A stretch of 64,000 nt of DNA from JAGWBF01 sp963663025 (GCA_963663025.1 OY760073.1:1984001-2048000), one strand, 5' to 3'. Shown: positions 52,645 to 61,285, counted from the first letter of the stretch. The notes: generated from the letters alone by a model not told the origin. Program-made: numbers and translations.

Positions 52645-53313
52645 TCATACCGCCCACTGCTCTCCCCGGTAGGCCATCTCCCAGAACAGGTACTCGTAAC
52701 GGAAGCTGGTCAGGTAGGTCTCTTCCATCCGCGCGATCTCCGATGGGCTGGCTTCCTCAGCAAGCTGGTCGGCCTTAGAGCGCGCCCACAGGGCCAAGGC
52801 AACGTACTCGGGGTCGGTGTACATGTCGATCCACTGGGAGTAGAGGGGAGCATGGGCGGGCTTGCCTCGCCTGGACAGGTGGTCTCCTATCTCCCAGTAC
52901 CCCCACTGGCAGGGCAGGAAGCAGGCCGCCAGCTGGCCAAAGGAACCCTGGTTGGCAACGTTGAGCAGGAAGTTGGTGTAGGCCAGGGTAGTTGGCGCCG
53001 GGCAGATGCTTTCCAGCTCGGCGGGGGTGATCCCGAACTGGGCGCAGTAGCTTCGGTGTAGGTCCATCTCGACGTTCAGGGTGCCGTCCAGCAGCTTGGC
53101 AAACCAGCCCATGGTTTCCAGGTCGGGCGCCCTCGCCGACGCCAGGGCCAGCATCCGACTGTATCCGATCAGGTACACATAGTCCTGGCAGATGTAGTAC
53201 TTGAATACCTCGACGTCCAGGCTCCCGTCTCCGATTCCAGTGATGAAGGGGTGCTCCAGAATAGCCCGGCGTATCCCCGATGCTTTACCTTCGGCATTGT
53301 CTGCAAATCCCAA
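52645..53313 (-). CDS. tenA: TenA family protein (thiaminase II-like)
   Basis: Helical-bundle enzyme that hydrolyses thiamine breakdown products (aminopyrimidine salvage). The TTG at 53313 is chosen because GGAGGTGCCGGA precedes it and the protein begins like other TenA proteins; it gives 222 residues. The catalytic Cys is in FLPCQWGYWEIG (about residue 130), the Asp in YICQDYVYLIGY, and the Glu in FRYEYLFWEMAY. It lies alone between gltD and the Fur-family locus; no thi genes flank it. Confidence 0.9.
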   Translation of the reverse strand: MGFADNAEGKASGIRRAILEHPFITGIGDGSLDVEVFKYYICQDYVYLIGYSRMLALASARAPDLETMGWFAKLLDGTLNVEMDLHRSYCAQFGITPAELESICPAPTTLAYTNFLLNVANQGSFGQLAACFLPCQWGYWEIGDHLSRRGKPAHAPLYSQWIDMYTDPEYVALALWARSKADQLAEEASPSEIARMEETYLTSFRYEYLFWEMAYRGEQWAV

Positions 53314-53463
53314 TCCGGCACCTCCAGGGACGGTATTTCCGAGCCTCCTGACAGAGAGATTACCACAGGGGGCGAGGCTTCTCAGGTGCCTTGAAGACCA
53401 TTGAGTCCGGCAAGCTTGCTGCGCCAGACAGGGAATCGGGACCATGAGGCTGGTTATTGGATG

Positions 53464-53497
53464 TTGACAACCTCATTTTGACTTGATATGGTGTATC
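53464..53497 (+). promoter_or_regulatory. promoter with overlapping GATA palindrome, before the Fur-family gene
   Basis: TTGACA (53464-53469), 17 bp spacer, TATGGT (53487-53492). The -10 is inside GATATGGTGTATC (53485-53497), the first of three GATAY-N3-RTATC palindromes in this locus. Binding there would block transcription, as expected for auto-repression by the Fur-type regulator. Confidence 0.6.
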
Positions 53498-53507
53498 GTT
53501 CTCGAAA

Positions 53508-53969
53508 ATGGATAGGCAAGACACAAGCGCAAATAATAGATACATAGTATCAACAATGGGCTTGGAATACCAAGCCCCGAACCTGATGGCGGCGCTGGAG
53601 AACCGAGGCCATAGAGCCACTGCTCCCAGGAAAGCGATAGCCAGACTCTTGGAGCAGACGAATGAAGGCTTTACGGCGGAGGCGATCAACGAAAAGCTGC
53701 CGTCAGTGGGCAGGGCAACGGTATTTCGGACCATCAAACTCTTCCTCGAGCTGGGAGTGGTATGCAAGATTCCCATGATGGACGGGTCCCACCTGTATGG
53801 CCTCACTCGTTCCGTCTGTTTGGAATGCGGTGCGATGGTTGAGTTCAGGGCGGCTACGCTGAATCGGCCTCCCGGGGCTATGGGTGCCAACTCCAATGGC
53901 CAGGCTGTTAACCACCACATCGAGTTGCACGTGACCTGCGACTACTGCCGCGTCGACTGGGGCAAGTAG
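53508..53969 (+). CDS. Fur-family metal regulator, probably Zur-like
   Basis: A 153-residue repressor-type protein with a winged-helix domain (HRATAPRKAIARLLEQTNEGFTAEAINEKLPSVGRATVFRTIKLFLELGVV) and a C-terminal dimerisation domain. Structural zinc cysteines are in VCLECGAMVEF and VTCDYCRVDWG. The stretch between has NHHIELHV, part of the regulatory metal site. Zinc specificity is inferred from the adjacent zinc lipoprotein. Two in-frame starts are possible: 53508 (9 nt from the predicted mRNA start) and 53556, which gives a more typical N-terminus. Confidence 0.82.
   Translation: MDRQDTSANNRYIVSTMGLEYQAPNLMAALENRGHRATAPRKAIARLLEQTNEGFTAEAINEKLPSVGRATVFRTIKLFLELGVVCKIPMMDGSHLYGLTRSVCLECGAMVEFRAATLNRPPGAMGANSNGQAVNHHIELHVTCDYCRVDWGK
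53539..53551 (+). promoter_or_regulatory. GATA palindrome, copy 2
   Basis: GATAC-ATA-GTATC, a perfect 13 bp palindrome between the two possible start codons of the Fur-family gene (53508 and 53556). Second member of the GATAY-N3-RTATC set, a candidate Zur box. Confidence 0.5.
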
Positions 53970-54017
53970 GGAGTCTACTCAAACAGGCTGAAATACCAGT
54001 ATCGCGAGACGTTAGCT

Positions 54018-54030
54018 GATACGCAATATC
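54018..54030 (+). promoter_or_regulatory. GATA palindrome, copy 3, before the zinc lipoprotein gene
   Basis: GATAC-GCA-ATATC, 66 bp before the GTG start of the zinc lipoprotein. It overlaps a possible -10 (TATCAT, 54027-54032). Third member of the set GATAY-N3-RTATC. Confidence 0.5.
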
Positions 54031-54095
54031 ATCGCAAACTGGAAGGGGATGCGTCAGCCCCCTATGGCAATCTCATAACAGAAGGAGAACTTGGA

Positions 54096-56534
54096 GTGCT
54101 AGTGACACAACATCTCAGGAGACCCTTTGGAAATCTAGTCCAGGCCTTAGCTTTGGGCCTTGTCGTGCTCGGTATGGCTTTTCTTGTTGCCTGCACGGGC
54201 GGCGAGGACCCAACGCCTACCGCGACGGTTACAAGCGCCCAGCCAACCGAGGAGGCGCCAAGTCCAACACCCGTACCCACCAGTACGGAAGCTGCTACAG
54301 CCCCACCCCCCGAGGAGCCGGTCCAGGTGGTGGCAACCTCCAACATCGTCGCTGACTGGGCCGAGGTTGTCGGTGGTGAAAGGGTTGAGGTCTTCAGCCT
54401 GCATGAACCGGGTAGCGACCCGCACAATTTGGTACCAGGAGCTGGCGACGTTGCCAAAGTGGCCGCCGCCGACGTTGTATTCTCCGTCGGTCTTAGCATT
54501 GAGGCCATCTGGTTGGGAGACCTGGTGCACAACGCCAGTGCAGACCCTTCGAGGATAGTAGCCCTTGGTGACGGCGTCGACCCCCTGGAGTTCATGGAGA
54601 TGGGTGGCCACGGCCACGATGACCACGACGATCACATGGAAGAGGGCGACGAGCACCATGGGGATGATGATCACGGTGACCATGACGACCACGGCACCGA
54701 AGAGATAGTCGGGCGTCTCCTGGTTGCGGATAGGGAAGAAGCACACCTCTCCGTCGTTGATCTTGATACCGATGATGTTGACAGCGGAATCTTCGAGGTC
54801 GCCGCACCACGCGCGACCGTCTACCCCAGCCCCACTCACCGATACGGCATCGTCCTTGCCCGCGGGTCCGAGGACGGCGATGACCGCATCCACATCTTCG
54901 ACGGCGGAGTTTTCCTCGTCGAGCACGGGGACCACTACGATCTCGTCACCCAGCCCGTGTCACGCCACCCGCTCGAGATTGCCGAAGAACGGCCAATCCA
55001 TTACGTTAACAACCACGGGTGGACTGCGATATTCGCAGATCCCAGCGGTCACGTGATCCTGATCAACGAGGAAGACCTGACAGCCTCAGGCGGCGACTAT
55101 GAGCCGATCGTGCTCGAGGCCGGACCCCAGCATGGAGCGTCGATTGTCGTTTCGGACGAGCATATTATGGTTACCACGAAGAATCCCGACTACCCCGAGA
55201 ACTCCGACGATAGCTTGCCTGTTGGCGTGGAAGTCCGCGACTTCAGCAATCAGGTAGTCTACGACGCCAGCAATCGCTCATGCCCGGGCATGCACGGTGA
55301 GTCCCACAATGAACATGGCGCCGCCTTCGGATGCATTGGCGGGGTGCTCTTCCTCCACGCTCACGACGGTGAGTACGAGCACGAGTTCATCGCCAATCCG
55401 TCGGAGATGCGCGAGGACTCTCGAATCGGGTCAGTCTACGGTCACCACCACGTCGAGCATTTCTTCGGCAGGGCCTCCTACCGCGACGGTCAGAGCTTCG
55501 CCGACGATGGCATTTGGCTGATCGATGTGGGCCGCGCGGAAATGCGCCAGGTGTTCAGCGAGCCGAGCGTTTCCACGAAATTCTCCAGCGATGGAGAGCT
55601 GCTCTACGTGCTCGAAGCCGACGGCGTGCTGCACGTCCTCGACGCGCACGACGGCGAACTGATCGAGACTATGGACTTGGTCGAGCCGGGCGAGGCGGGC
55701 AATCCCGCCATGATCGTTGTCGGCGAGTGGCTCTACGTCGCCGACCCTAACAGCGGCCACATCCTCGGGGTCCACCTAGAGCATATGGAGATCGAGGAGG
55801 AGTGGGAAATCGGTGGCGCACCATCGAGCCTGGCGTTTGTCGGTGTACCCGACTCGGGCGGCGCGCCCCATGAAGGCCACGATGACCATGGTGACGAAGA
55901 AGGTCACGAAGACCACGGCCATGACGAAGGTGATGACGACCACGGCGATCACATGGATGCAGGCGACGACCATGATGACCATGGCCATGAAGGACACGAC
56001 CACGGTCCTCTGGATCCCCATTTCTGGTTCGATCCGAACCGGGTGAAGATCGCAGTCAACGACATAGCAGCCCGCCTTTCGGCTCTGGACCCTGAGGGCA
56101 CAGAGTACTATTTCCAGAACGCAGCGGACTACGCAGTGCAGCTTGACGAGCTACACTCCTGGACCCTAGAGCAGGTTGCTCAAATACCACCGGAGCGCAG
56201 GCTGCTGGTAACGTCCCATGACACATTCGCATACTTTGCAGATGTTTACGGGTTCGAGGTCATAGGTGCCCTCATACCTTCCCTGGCGCCCGATGTGGAG
56301 CCATCGGCGGAGCACCTCGCAGGACTGGTCGAGGTGATCCGGGAGCACAACGCCCCGGCGGTATTCAGCGAAACGACGGTCAGCGGGAAGCTGCCGCAAG
56401 CCCTGGCAAGGGAGACCGGAGCAGTATTCGCCCAGCTCTATGCGGACTCCCTGGGCGAAAGAGGCAGCCCGGCAGGCACATACCTCGGCATGGTGCGAAC
56501 GAACGTTGAGCGCATGGTCGAGGCATTGAAGTGA
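54096..56534 (+). CDS. ZnuA/AztC-like zinc-binding lipoprotein with an AztD-like beta-propeller nested in its His-rich loop
   Basis: An 812-residue lipoprotein: lipobox LVAC (Cys33), Pro/Thr-rich linker, then the N-lobe of a cluster A-I zinc-binding protein (~75-168; SDPHNLVPGAG holds a His ligand). At residues 171-200 comes a His/Asp-rich arm, at ~203-590 a complete AztD-like propeller (FLVEHGDHYD, HYVNNHGW, HGASIVVSD, CPGMHGE), at 591-639 a second His/Asp arm. Then the C-lobe from 640 (DPHFWFDP, VTSHDTFAYFADVYG, ETTVSG). AztD is a periplasmic zinc chaperone that loads AztC; here both are one chain. Codon use in the propeller differs from the lobes. No permease or ATPase gene is nearby. GTG start with GGAG. 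Confidence 0.88.
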   Translation: MLVTQHLRRPFGNLVQALALGLVVLGMAFLVACTGGEDPTPTATVTSAQPTEEAPSPTPVPTSTEAATAPPPEEPVQVVATSNIVADWAEVVGGERVEVFSLHEPGSDPHNLVPGAGDVAKVAAADVVFSVGLSIEAIWLGDLVHNASADPSRIVALGDGVDPLEFMEMGGHGHDDHDDHMEEGDEHHGDDDHGDHDDHGTEEIVGRLLVADREEAHLSVVDLDTDDVDSGIFEVAAPRATVYPSPTHRYGIVLARGSEDGDDRIHIFDGGVFLVEHGDHYDLVTQPVSRHPLEIAEERPIHYVNNHGWTAIFADPSGHVILINEEDLTASGGDYEPIVLEAGPQHGASIVVSDEHIMVTTKNPDYPENSDDSLPVGVEVRDFSNQVVYDASNRSCPGMHGESHNEHGAAFGCIGGVLFLHAHDGEYEHEFIANPSEMREDSRIGSVYGHHHVEHFFGRASYRDGQSFADDGIWLIDVGRAEMRQVFSEPSVSTKFSSDGELLYVLEADGVLHVLDAHDGELIETMDLVEPGEAGNPAMIVVGEWLYVADPNSGHILGVHLEHMEIEEEWEIGGAPSSLAFVGVPDSGGAPHEGHDDHGDEEGHEDHGHDEGDDDHGDHMDAGDDHDDHGHEGHDHGPLDPHFWFDPNRVKIAVNDIAARLSALDPEGTEYYFQNAADYAVQLDELHSWTLEQVAQIPPERRLLVTSHDTFAYFADVYGFEVIGALIPSLAPDVEPSAEHLAGLVEVIREHNAPAVFSETTVSGKLPQALARETGAVFAQLYADSLGERGSPAGTYLGMVRTNVERMVEALK

Positions 56535-56579
56535 GCTACGAGCGCGCATGTCGCTTCGAGGCATGACCTCAGGCTGGAA

Positions 56580-56606
56580 GGGAGCACGGCCCTGAGCCGT
56601 GCTCCC
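56580..56606 (+). terminator. strong hairpin after the zinc lipoprotein gene
   Basis: GGGAGCACGGC (56580-56590), loop CCTGA, GCCGTGCTCCC (56596-56606): a perfect 11 bp GC-rich stem 45 bp after the stop, without a T-run. It may be a terminator or an mRNA-stabilising hairpin before the next small gene. Confidence 0.6.
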
Positions 56607-56670
56607 TGAAAGATCGTTGGGTGAGCCTTTGGGGCGACATGCGCAGGAGAGCGAATAGCAAGGAGGGGAC

Positions 56671-56856
56671 ATGGTGGAGTTGAAGGCCTATTCGGTAAAG
56701 CTACGTAAGATGGTGGACATCAAGGACCCGGAGCTGGTGACCCTGAAGAATGGGCGGAAGGCCATCCGCGGGGTCGCGTCGGAAGATCCATCCAGCAAGG
56801 TCATCAGGATCGTGAATGACGAACAAGCAGAAGAGCTTCGAGGGAAGCTAGGCTAA
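56671..56856 (+). CDS. cysteine-free relative of the DUF5679 zinc ribbon
   Basis: A 61-residue protein starting at ATG with AAGGAGGGGAC before it. The sequence AYSVKLRKMVDIKDPELVTLKNGRKAIRGVASEDPSSKVIRIV follows the pattern I recall for the DUF5679 zinc ribbon (AYCVKCRxKxxIKDPxxVTLKNGRxAxxGxCPxCGxKxxRI) almost residue for residue, but all four metal-binding cysteines are replaced (S, L, S, and the SEDPSS segment). It lies 136 bp after the zinc lipoprotein gene. Cysteine-free copies of zinc ribbon proteins are known among ribosomal proteins under Zur control; that parallel is an inference. Confidence 0.7.
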   Translation: MVELKAYSVKLRKMVDIKDPELVTLKNGRKAIRGVASEDPSSKVIRIVNDEQAEELRGKLG

Positions 56857-57116
56857 TCAGGGCCAGCCCCGACTAGACCGGGGTGATATCGAACCCGTGG
56901 CCCTAGGGTCCTGCGGCTTTGTGGGTCCCAGGCGTCGAACAGGTCGCCAATCTTCTTGAGGGTGGTCACAGCTCAAGTTTAGAACGAGCCGTGGCTGTCC
57001 TCTATAATGCCGCCTTGTTTTGACCGCCCTTCCTGCGGTTGCTTGGGTTTGGCGCTGTGTACTATCATCTGCGTATCTGGGCATCTGGGCCAAGCCCATC
57101 GTGATAGCAGGTTTAT
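56857..57116. other. 260 bp gap without a recognised gene
   Basis: Between the DUF5679-like gene and glcD. The stretch 56880-56935 resembles part of a tRNA (GGGTTCGA on the minus strand) but does not fold as one. No promoter or ORF with support is seen. Confidence 0.4.
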
Positions 57117-58565
57117 ATGACATTGTCCCGGGCACAACTGATACGCGAGCTCCAAGGTATAGTCGGGGCTGAGAACGTTATCTTCCACCCGGACGACCTT
57201 CTGGTCTATGAATACGACGGCTCGGTGGACAAAGCTGTGCCCGAGGCCGCTGTCTTCCCCGCCAACACCGAAGAGGTCAGCAGGGTAGTCGCCATGGCCC
57301 ACCGGGAAAACATCCCCGTGGTGGGCCGGGGTTCAGGCACCGGCCTCAGCGGCGGCGCCATCGCCTCCCTGGGGGGCATACAGGTGGTGCTGACTCGCAT
57401 GAAGGCCATCCTGGAGATCGACGAAGAGAATCGCCTTGCCGTGGTAGAGCCGGGAGTGATCAACCTGGACCTGGACAAGGCAGCCAGGGAGCACGGAATG
57501 CGCTACGCTCCCGACCCGTCCAGCCAGCGGGCCTGCAGCGTGGGAGGCAACGTGGCCGAGAACGCCGGCGGGCCCCACTGCCTTGCTTATGGGGTTACCA
57601 CCAACCATATTCTCGGTATGGAAGTGGTGCTGGAGGACGGCTCCGTGGCCTGGTTGGGCGGCAAGGCGCGCGAGACGCCGGGCTACGACCTCCGAGGGGC
57701 CTTCGTGGGCTCTGAGGGTACCTTCGGCCTAGCTACCAAGATAGTCGTCCGGCTCCTTCCTGTACCCGAGTCCGTCAGCACCATGCTGGGCACCTTCCCC
57801 GACATCGATTCGGCATGCACCGCCGTCTCCAGCATCATCGGCCAGGGAGTTGTACCGGCCGCAATGGAGATGATCGACTCGGTGTCTATCGGGGCTATCC
57901 TGAACGTCACCAAGGATGTGTTTCCCGCCGACGCCGGTTCCGTGCTGCTGGTGGAGGTGGAGGGACTGCGAGAAGAGGTGGAGGAGACCAGGGGAGGCAT
58001 CGAAGCCGCCATGTACGACACTGGCGCCATAGAAGTGAAGACAGCCACCGACCCGGCGGAGCGGGAGCGCCTGTGGCAGGCCCGCAAGGGGGCCTTCGGC
58101 GCCCTCGGCACCCTGGCGCCCAACTACTACCTGGTGGATGCGGTGGTGCCCCGCACCCGGCTGGCGGACATGCTGGCAGAGGTGGACAGGATCGCCAAAG
58201 AGCACGATCTGATGGTGGCGAACGTGTTCCATGCAGGCGACGGCAACCTCCACCCGTGCATAGCCTTCGACGAGCGGGTCCCCGGCACCCTGGAGCGGGT
58301 GATGCACGCCGGCGGCGAGATGCTGGAGGTGTGCGTGGGTATGGGGGGCACCCTGTCGGGTGAGCACGGCGTGGGGCTGGAGAAGAAGGCTTACATGCCC
58401 CTGGTGTTCAGCGAGGACGATATGGATGCCATGATGAGGGTGCGAAACGCCTTCTCCCCGGCGGCCACCTTCAATCCGGGCAAGATATTCCCCGGCGGGC
58501 CGGAACACCCTGGTCCGGTCCAGGGGCAAGCTGGCATGAGGGCGGCCCCCGGCGACTTCATATGA
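57117..58565 (+). CDS. glcD: FAD-linked oxidase, glycolate oxidase GlcD-like
   Basis: VAO/PCMH-fold flavoprotein of 482 residues. The FAD-binding PP-loop and region VVGRGSGTGLSGGAIASLGGIQVVLTRMKAI (~65-95) and CSVGGNVAENAGGPHCLAYG (~140-159) are typical of GlcD and D-lactate dehydrogenase-like enzymes. The C-terminal metal/substrate part is VFHAGDGNLHPCIAFD and SGEHGVGLEKKAYM (~417-430). It is first of the glcD-E-F unit. Glycolate oxidase is favoured because an alanine/serine-glyoxylate aminotransferase follows nearby; D-lactate is an alternative. Confidence 0.88.
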   Translation: MTLSRAQLIRELQGIVGAENVIFHPDDLLVYEYDGSVDKAVPEAAVFPANTEEVSRVVAMAHRENIPVVGRGSGTGLSGGAIASLGGIQVVLTRMKAILEIDEENRLAVVEPGVINLDLDKAAREHGMRYAPDPSSQRACSVGGNVAENAGGPHCLAYGVTTNHILGMEVVLEDGSVAWLGGKARETPGYDLRGAFVGSEGTFGLATKIVVRLLPVPESVSTMLGTFPDIDSACTAVSSIIGQGVVPAAMEMIDSVSIGAILNVTKDVFPADAGSVLLVEVEGLREEVEETRGGIEAAMYDTGAIEVKTATDPAERERLWQARKGAFGALGTLAPNYYLVDAVVPRTRLADMLAEVDRIAKEHDLMVANVFHAGDGNLHPCIAFDERVPGTLERVMHAGGEMLEVCVGMGGTLSGEHGVGLEKKAYMPLVFSEDDMDAMMRVRNAFSPAATFNPGKIFPGGPEHPGPVQGQAGMRAAPGDFI

Positions 58566-58605
58566 CGGCCCCCACCGACAACTCCCAGGAAATCCCCCCT
58601 TCCCG

Positions 58606-59937
58606 ATGAACAGCCCTGCAACGGACGCGACCGGCAGCGAAGCCAGCCCGACCGGCACGCTGGCCAGCTATGCCGTCGATGGCATGGTCCCCCGCGAGGT
58701 CGTCCTCCCCGATAGCATCGAAGAGGTCTCGCGCGTGATGGCCTCGTCATCCAGCGACGGCCAGGCGGTGCTTCCCCTGGGAGGGGGCACCCTGTCATGC
58801 CAGGGTAACCTGCCCCGTACATACGACCTGGCGTTGGGCACATCCAAGCTGGCCGGAGTGCTCTACCACGAACCCGCCGACCTGGTGGCTTCGGTGCAGG
58901 CAGGCACGACGGTGTCAGACCTGCGCTCCACCCTGGCCAAGGGGGGACAGACCCTTCCTTTGGACAGCCCTTTCCCCGACCAGGCAACCATTGGCGGGAT
59001 AATCGCTGCGGGCTACTCGGGGCCGTCCCGCCTCTCCTTCGGCGATCCCAGGGACTGGCTCATCGGCATCAACGTGGTGACGGCCGATGGACGGGTCTCG
59101 AAGGCCGGGGGAAGAGTGGTGAAGAACGTCACTGGTTACGACCTGTGCAAGCTGTACTCCGGGTCTCTCGGCACCCTGGGTGTAATTGTGGAGGCCAACT
59201 TCAAGCTGACGCCCCTCCCCGACGACCATGCGACCATCATCGGGGCATTCGACGGTCCGGCAGATGCCTACCAAGCCGCTAAATCCCTCCTCTCGCTGAG
59301 CTATCACCCCCATTCTCTCCTGCTGGTCGATGGCAACCTCGCCGGCCACCTGGACGAAGAGATGCTGCCGGCCGGCAAGGTGGTGCTGCTGGTGCGCCAC
59401 TCGGGCCGTCGCTCGGCGGTGAAACGCAAGGCGCAGGACACCAACAGGATACTTCAGGTCAGACATGGACGTTGCGCCGAAGTCCCTTCCGGGACCGATG
59501 GGTCGCTCTGGCAGAAGCTGATCGACCTTGACTGGAGGCAGGACAACGGCCCGGACATGGTGCTCAGGGCATCCATGCTGCCCTCCCAGGTGGAAGGGTT
59601 CTGGGCGGCATTCCATGACGACACCCATACCGGCCTGCAGCGGGGTATGTCAGCCGATGTGGGCATGGGCATCGTGAAGCTCTGCTACTGGGCCGGCGCT
59701 GTGCCTCTGGGGCCGGAAGGCCAGGATAGCATTCTGCTGGAGGTGGCGCGGGCTGTGCGGGAGAAAGCCCGAAGCTTAGACGCACACCTGGTGGTGCAGC
59801 GGTGCCAACCTTCGGTAAAGGCGCATATCGATGTGTGGGGAGAGGGCATAGAGGGGCTGGAGGTCATGCGCCGCATCAAGGAGCAGATGGACCCATCCCA
59901 TACCCTGAACCCCGGGCGATTCGTAGGAGGGCTGTAG
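58606..59937 (+). CDS. glcE: FAD-binding oxidase, GlcE-like
   Basis: A 443-residue second flavin subunit of the same fold, 41 bp after glcD. Visible: DGMVPREVVLPDSIEEVSRVMA, ATIGGIIAAGYSGPSRLSFGDPRDWLIG and the AGGRVVKNVTGYDLCKLYSGSLGTLGV stretch, characteristic of GlcE. A GlcE normally is ~350 residues, so this is somewhat long, with extra material in the middle (approx. 250-330). It likely forms the GlcDEF membrane complex with its neighbours. Confidence 0.87.
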   Translation: MNSPATDATGSEASPTGTLASYAVDGMVPREVVLPDSIEEVSRVMASSSSDGQAVLPLGGGTLSCQGNLPRTYDLALGTSKLAGVLYHEPADLVASVQAGTTVSDLRSTLAKGGQTLPLDSPFPDQATIGGIIAAGYSGPSRLSFGDPRDWLIGINVVTADGRVSKAGGRVVKNVTGYDLCKLYSGSLGTLGVIVEANFKLTPLPDDHATIIGAFDGPADAYQAAKSLLSLSYHPHSLLLVDGNLAGHLDEEMLPAGKVVLLVRHSGRRSAVKRKAQDTNRILQVRHGRCAEVPSGTDGSLWQKLIDLDWRQDNGPDMVLRASMLPSQVEGFWAAFHDDTHTGLQRGMSADVGMGIVKLCYWAGAVPLGPEGQDSILLEVARAVREKARSLDAHLVVQRCQPSVKAHIDVWGEGIEGLEVMRRIKEQMDPSHTLNPGRFVGGL

Positions 59938-59938
59938 A

Positions 59939-61285
59939 TTGGAAACTCGGACTCCACTGCCCCTTAACCGGGAGCGTGGCTTCAGCGGCATCGACGTGCC
60001 GTCGGAAGCAGACCTGTACCGCTGCGTCCACTGCGGCCTGTGCCTGAGCGCATGCCCCACCTACACCGAGCTGGGCCTGGAGACCGAGTCCCCCAGGGGG
60101 CGCATCGCCTACATGAAGGCGGTGAACGAGGGCCGCATGGGCATCAGCGAGAGGGTCGCCTCCCACTGGGAGCTGTGCCTCCAGTGCCGAGCGTGTGAGG
60201 CGGTGTGCCCCTCGGGAGTGCCCTTCGGCAGGATCATGGAGTACAGCCGCAGCCAGCTTCGACGCAGCGGGAAGGGATCCTGGACGCGCAACCTGATGGC
60301 AATGGCTTTCCTGCGAGGCATCCTCCCCCGTCCGTGGCTCCTCAAGGGAGGCGCAGCCCTACTGAGGGCCTACCAGCGTTGGGGAATGCGCAGGGTCCTG
60401 CACACCATAGGCGTCTTCAGGCTAATGCCGACGGCCATCAGGGAGATGGAGGCCGGCCTCCCCGACTTCTCGCTCCGTTTCTTCACCACCAGCCGCTCCA
60501 CCTACCCGGCCCAGGGCCCCAGGCGCTGCGTGGTCGGCCTGCTGAGCGGGTGCGTAATGCCCCTGGTGCAGGGCACCACCATGGAAGCTGCCGTCCGGGT
60601 GCTCACCCGCAACGGGTGCGATGTGGTCGTGCCCGTCGGACAGGGGTGCTGCGGCGCACTGAGCCGACATGATGGCAGGATGGATGAGGCCCGGAGGATG
60701 GCCAGGGTCAACATCGACGCCTTCACCTATGCGGGCGTGGAGAGGGTGGTGGTGGCCTCGGCAGGGTGCGGCTCCTCGATGAAGGAGTACGGCGAGCTGC
60801 TGAAGGATGACCCGGAGTACCGGGACCGGGCCGCCCGCATGGAGGCGATGACTGTGGACATCACCGAGTTCCTGGTCAGCCTTCCCTTCGAGCGCCCGGA
60901 GGGGAAACTGGCCATGAAAGTGACCTTCCAGGACCCCTGCCACCTGGCCCACGCCCAGCGCATTGTCCAAGCCCCAAGGACCATACTAAGGGCCATTCCG
61001 GGGCTGGAGATCTCGGAGATCAACGATGGGAGCCGGTGCTGCGGCGCCGCCGGGATGTACTCCATCACCCATCGCAAGATGTCCCGTCGTTTGCTGGACT
61101 CCAAGATGCGGTACATCGACGCCACCGGAGCAGAGGCGGTCGTAACCGCAAATCCGGGCTGCATGATCCAGCTTGAATCAGGCTTTCGAAACAGGGAAAG
61201 TGACCGGCGCGTGTATCATGTCGTGGACATCCTGGATGAGGCCTACCGCCGGGAAACGCAAGGCGGGCAGAATACTATCCTCTAG
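59939..61285 (+). CDS. glcF: Fe-S protein, GlcF-like
   Basis: A 448-residue iron-sulfur subunit. The TTG start is 1 bp after the glcE stop. Two [4Fe-4S] motifs are seen: CVHCGLCLSACPTY (~26-39) and CLQCRACEAVCPSGV (~79-93). The two CCG domains read GQGCCGALSRHDG and SRCCGAAGMYS, each a non-canonical cluster/heterodisulfide-like ligand set. It accepts electrons from the flavin subunits and passes them to quinone. Confidence 0.92.
   Translation: METRTPLPLNRERGFSGIDVPSEADLYRCVHCGLCLSACPTYTELGLETESPRGRIAYMKAVNEGRMGISERVASHWELCLQCRACEAVCPSGVPFGRIMEYSRSQLRRSGKGSWTRNLMAMAFLRGILPRPWLLKGGAALLRAYQRWGMRRVLHTIGVFRLMPTAIREMEAGLPDFSLRFFTTSRSTYPAQGPRRCVVGLLSGCVMPLVQGTTMEAAVRVLTRNGCDVVVPVGQGCCGALSRHDGRMDEARRMARVNIDAFTYAGVERVVVASAGCGSSMKEYGELLKDDPEYRDRAARMEAMTVDITEFLVSLPFERPEGKLAMKVTFQDPCHLAHAQRIVQAPRTILRAIPGLEISEINDGSRCCGAAGMYSITHRKMSRRLLDSKMRYIDATGAEAVVTANPGCMIQLESGFRNRESDRRVYHVVDILDEAYRRETQGGQNTIL

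Noticed and set aside
56880..56935. tRNA-like sequence with GGGTTCGA on the minus strand
   Set aside because: The T-arm cannot pair around a 7-base loop and no acceptor or anticodon stem can be made.
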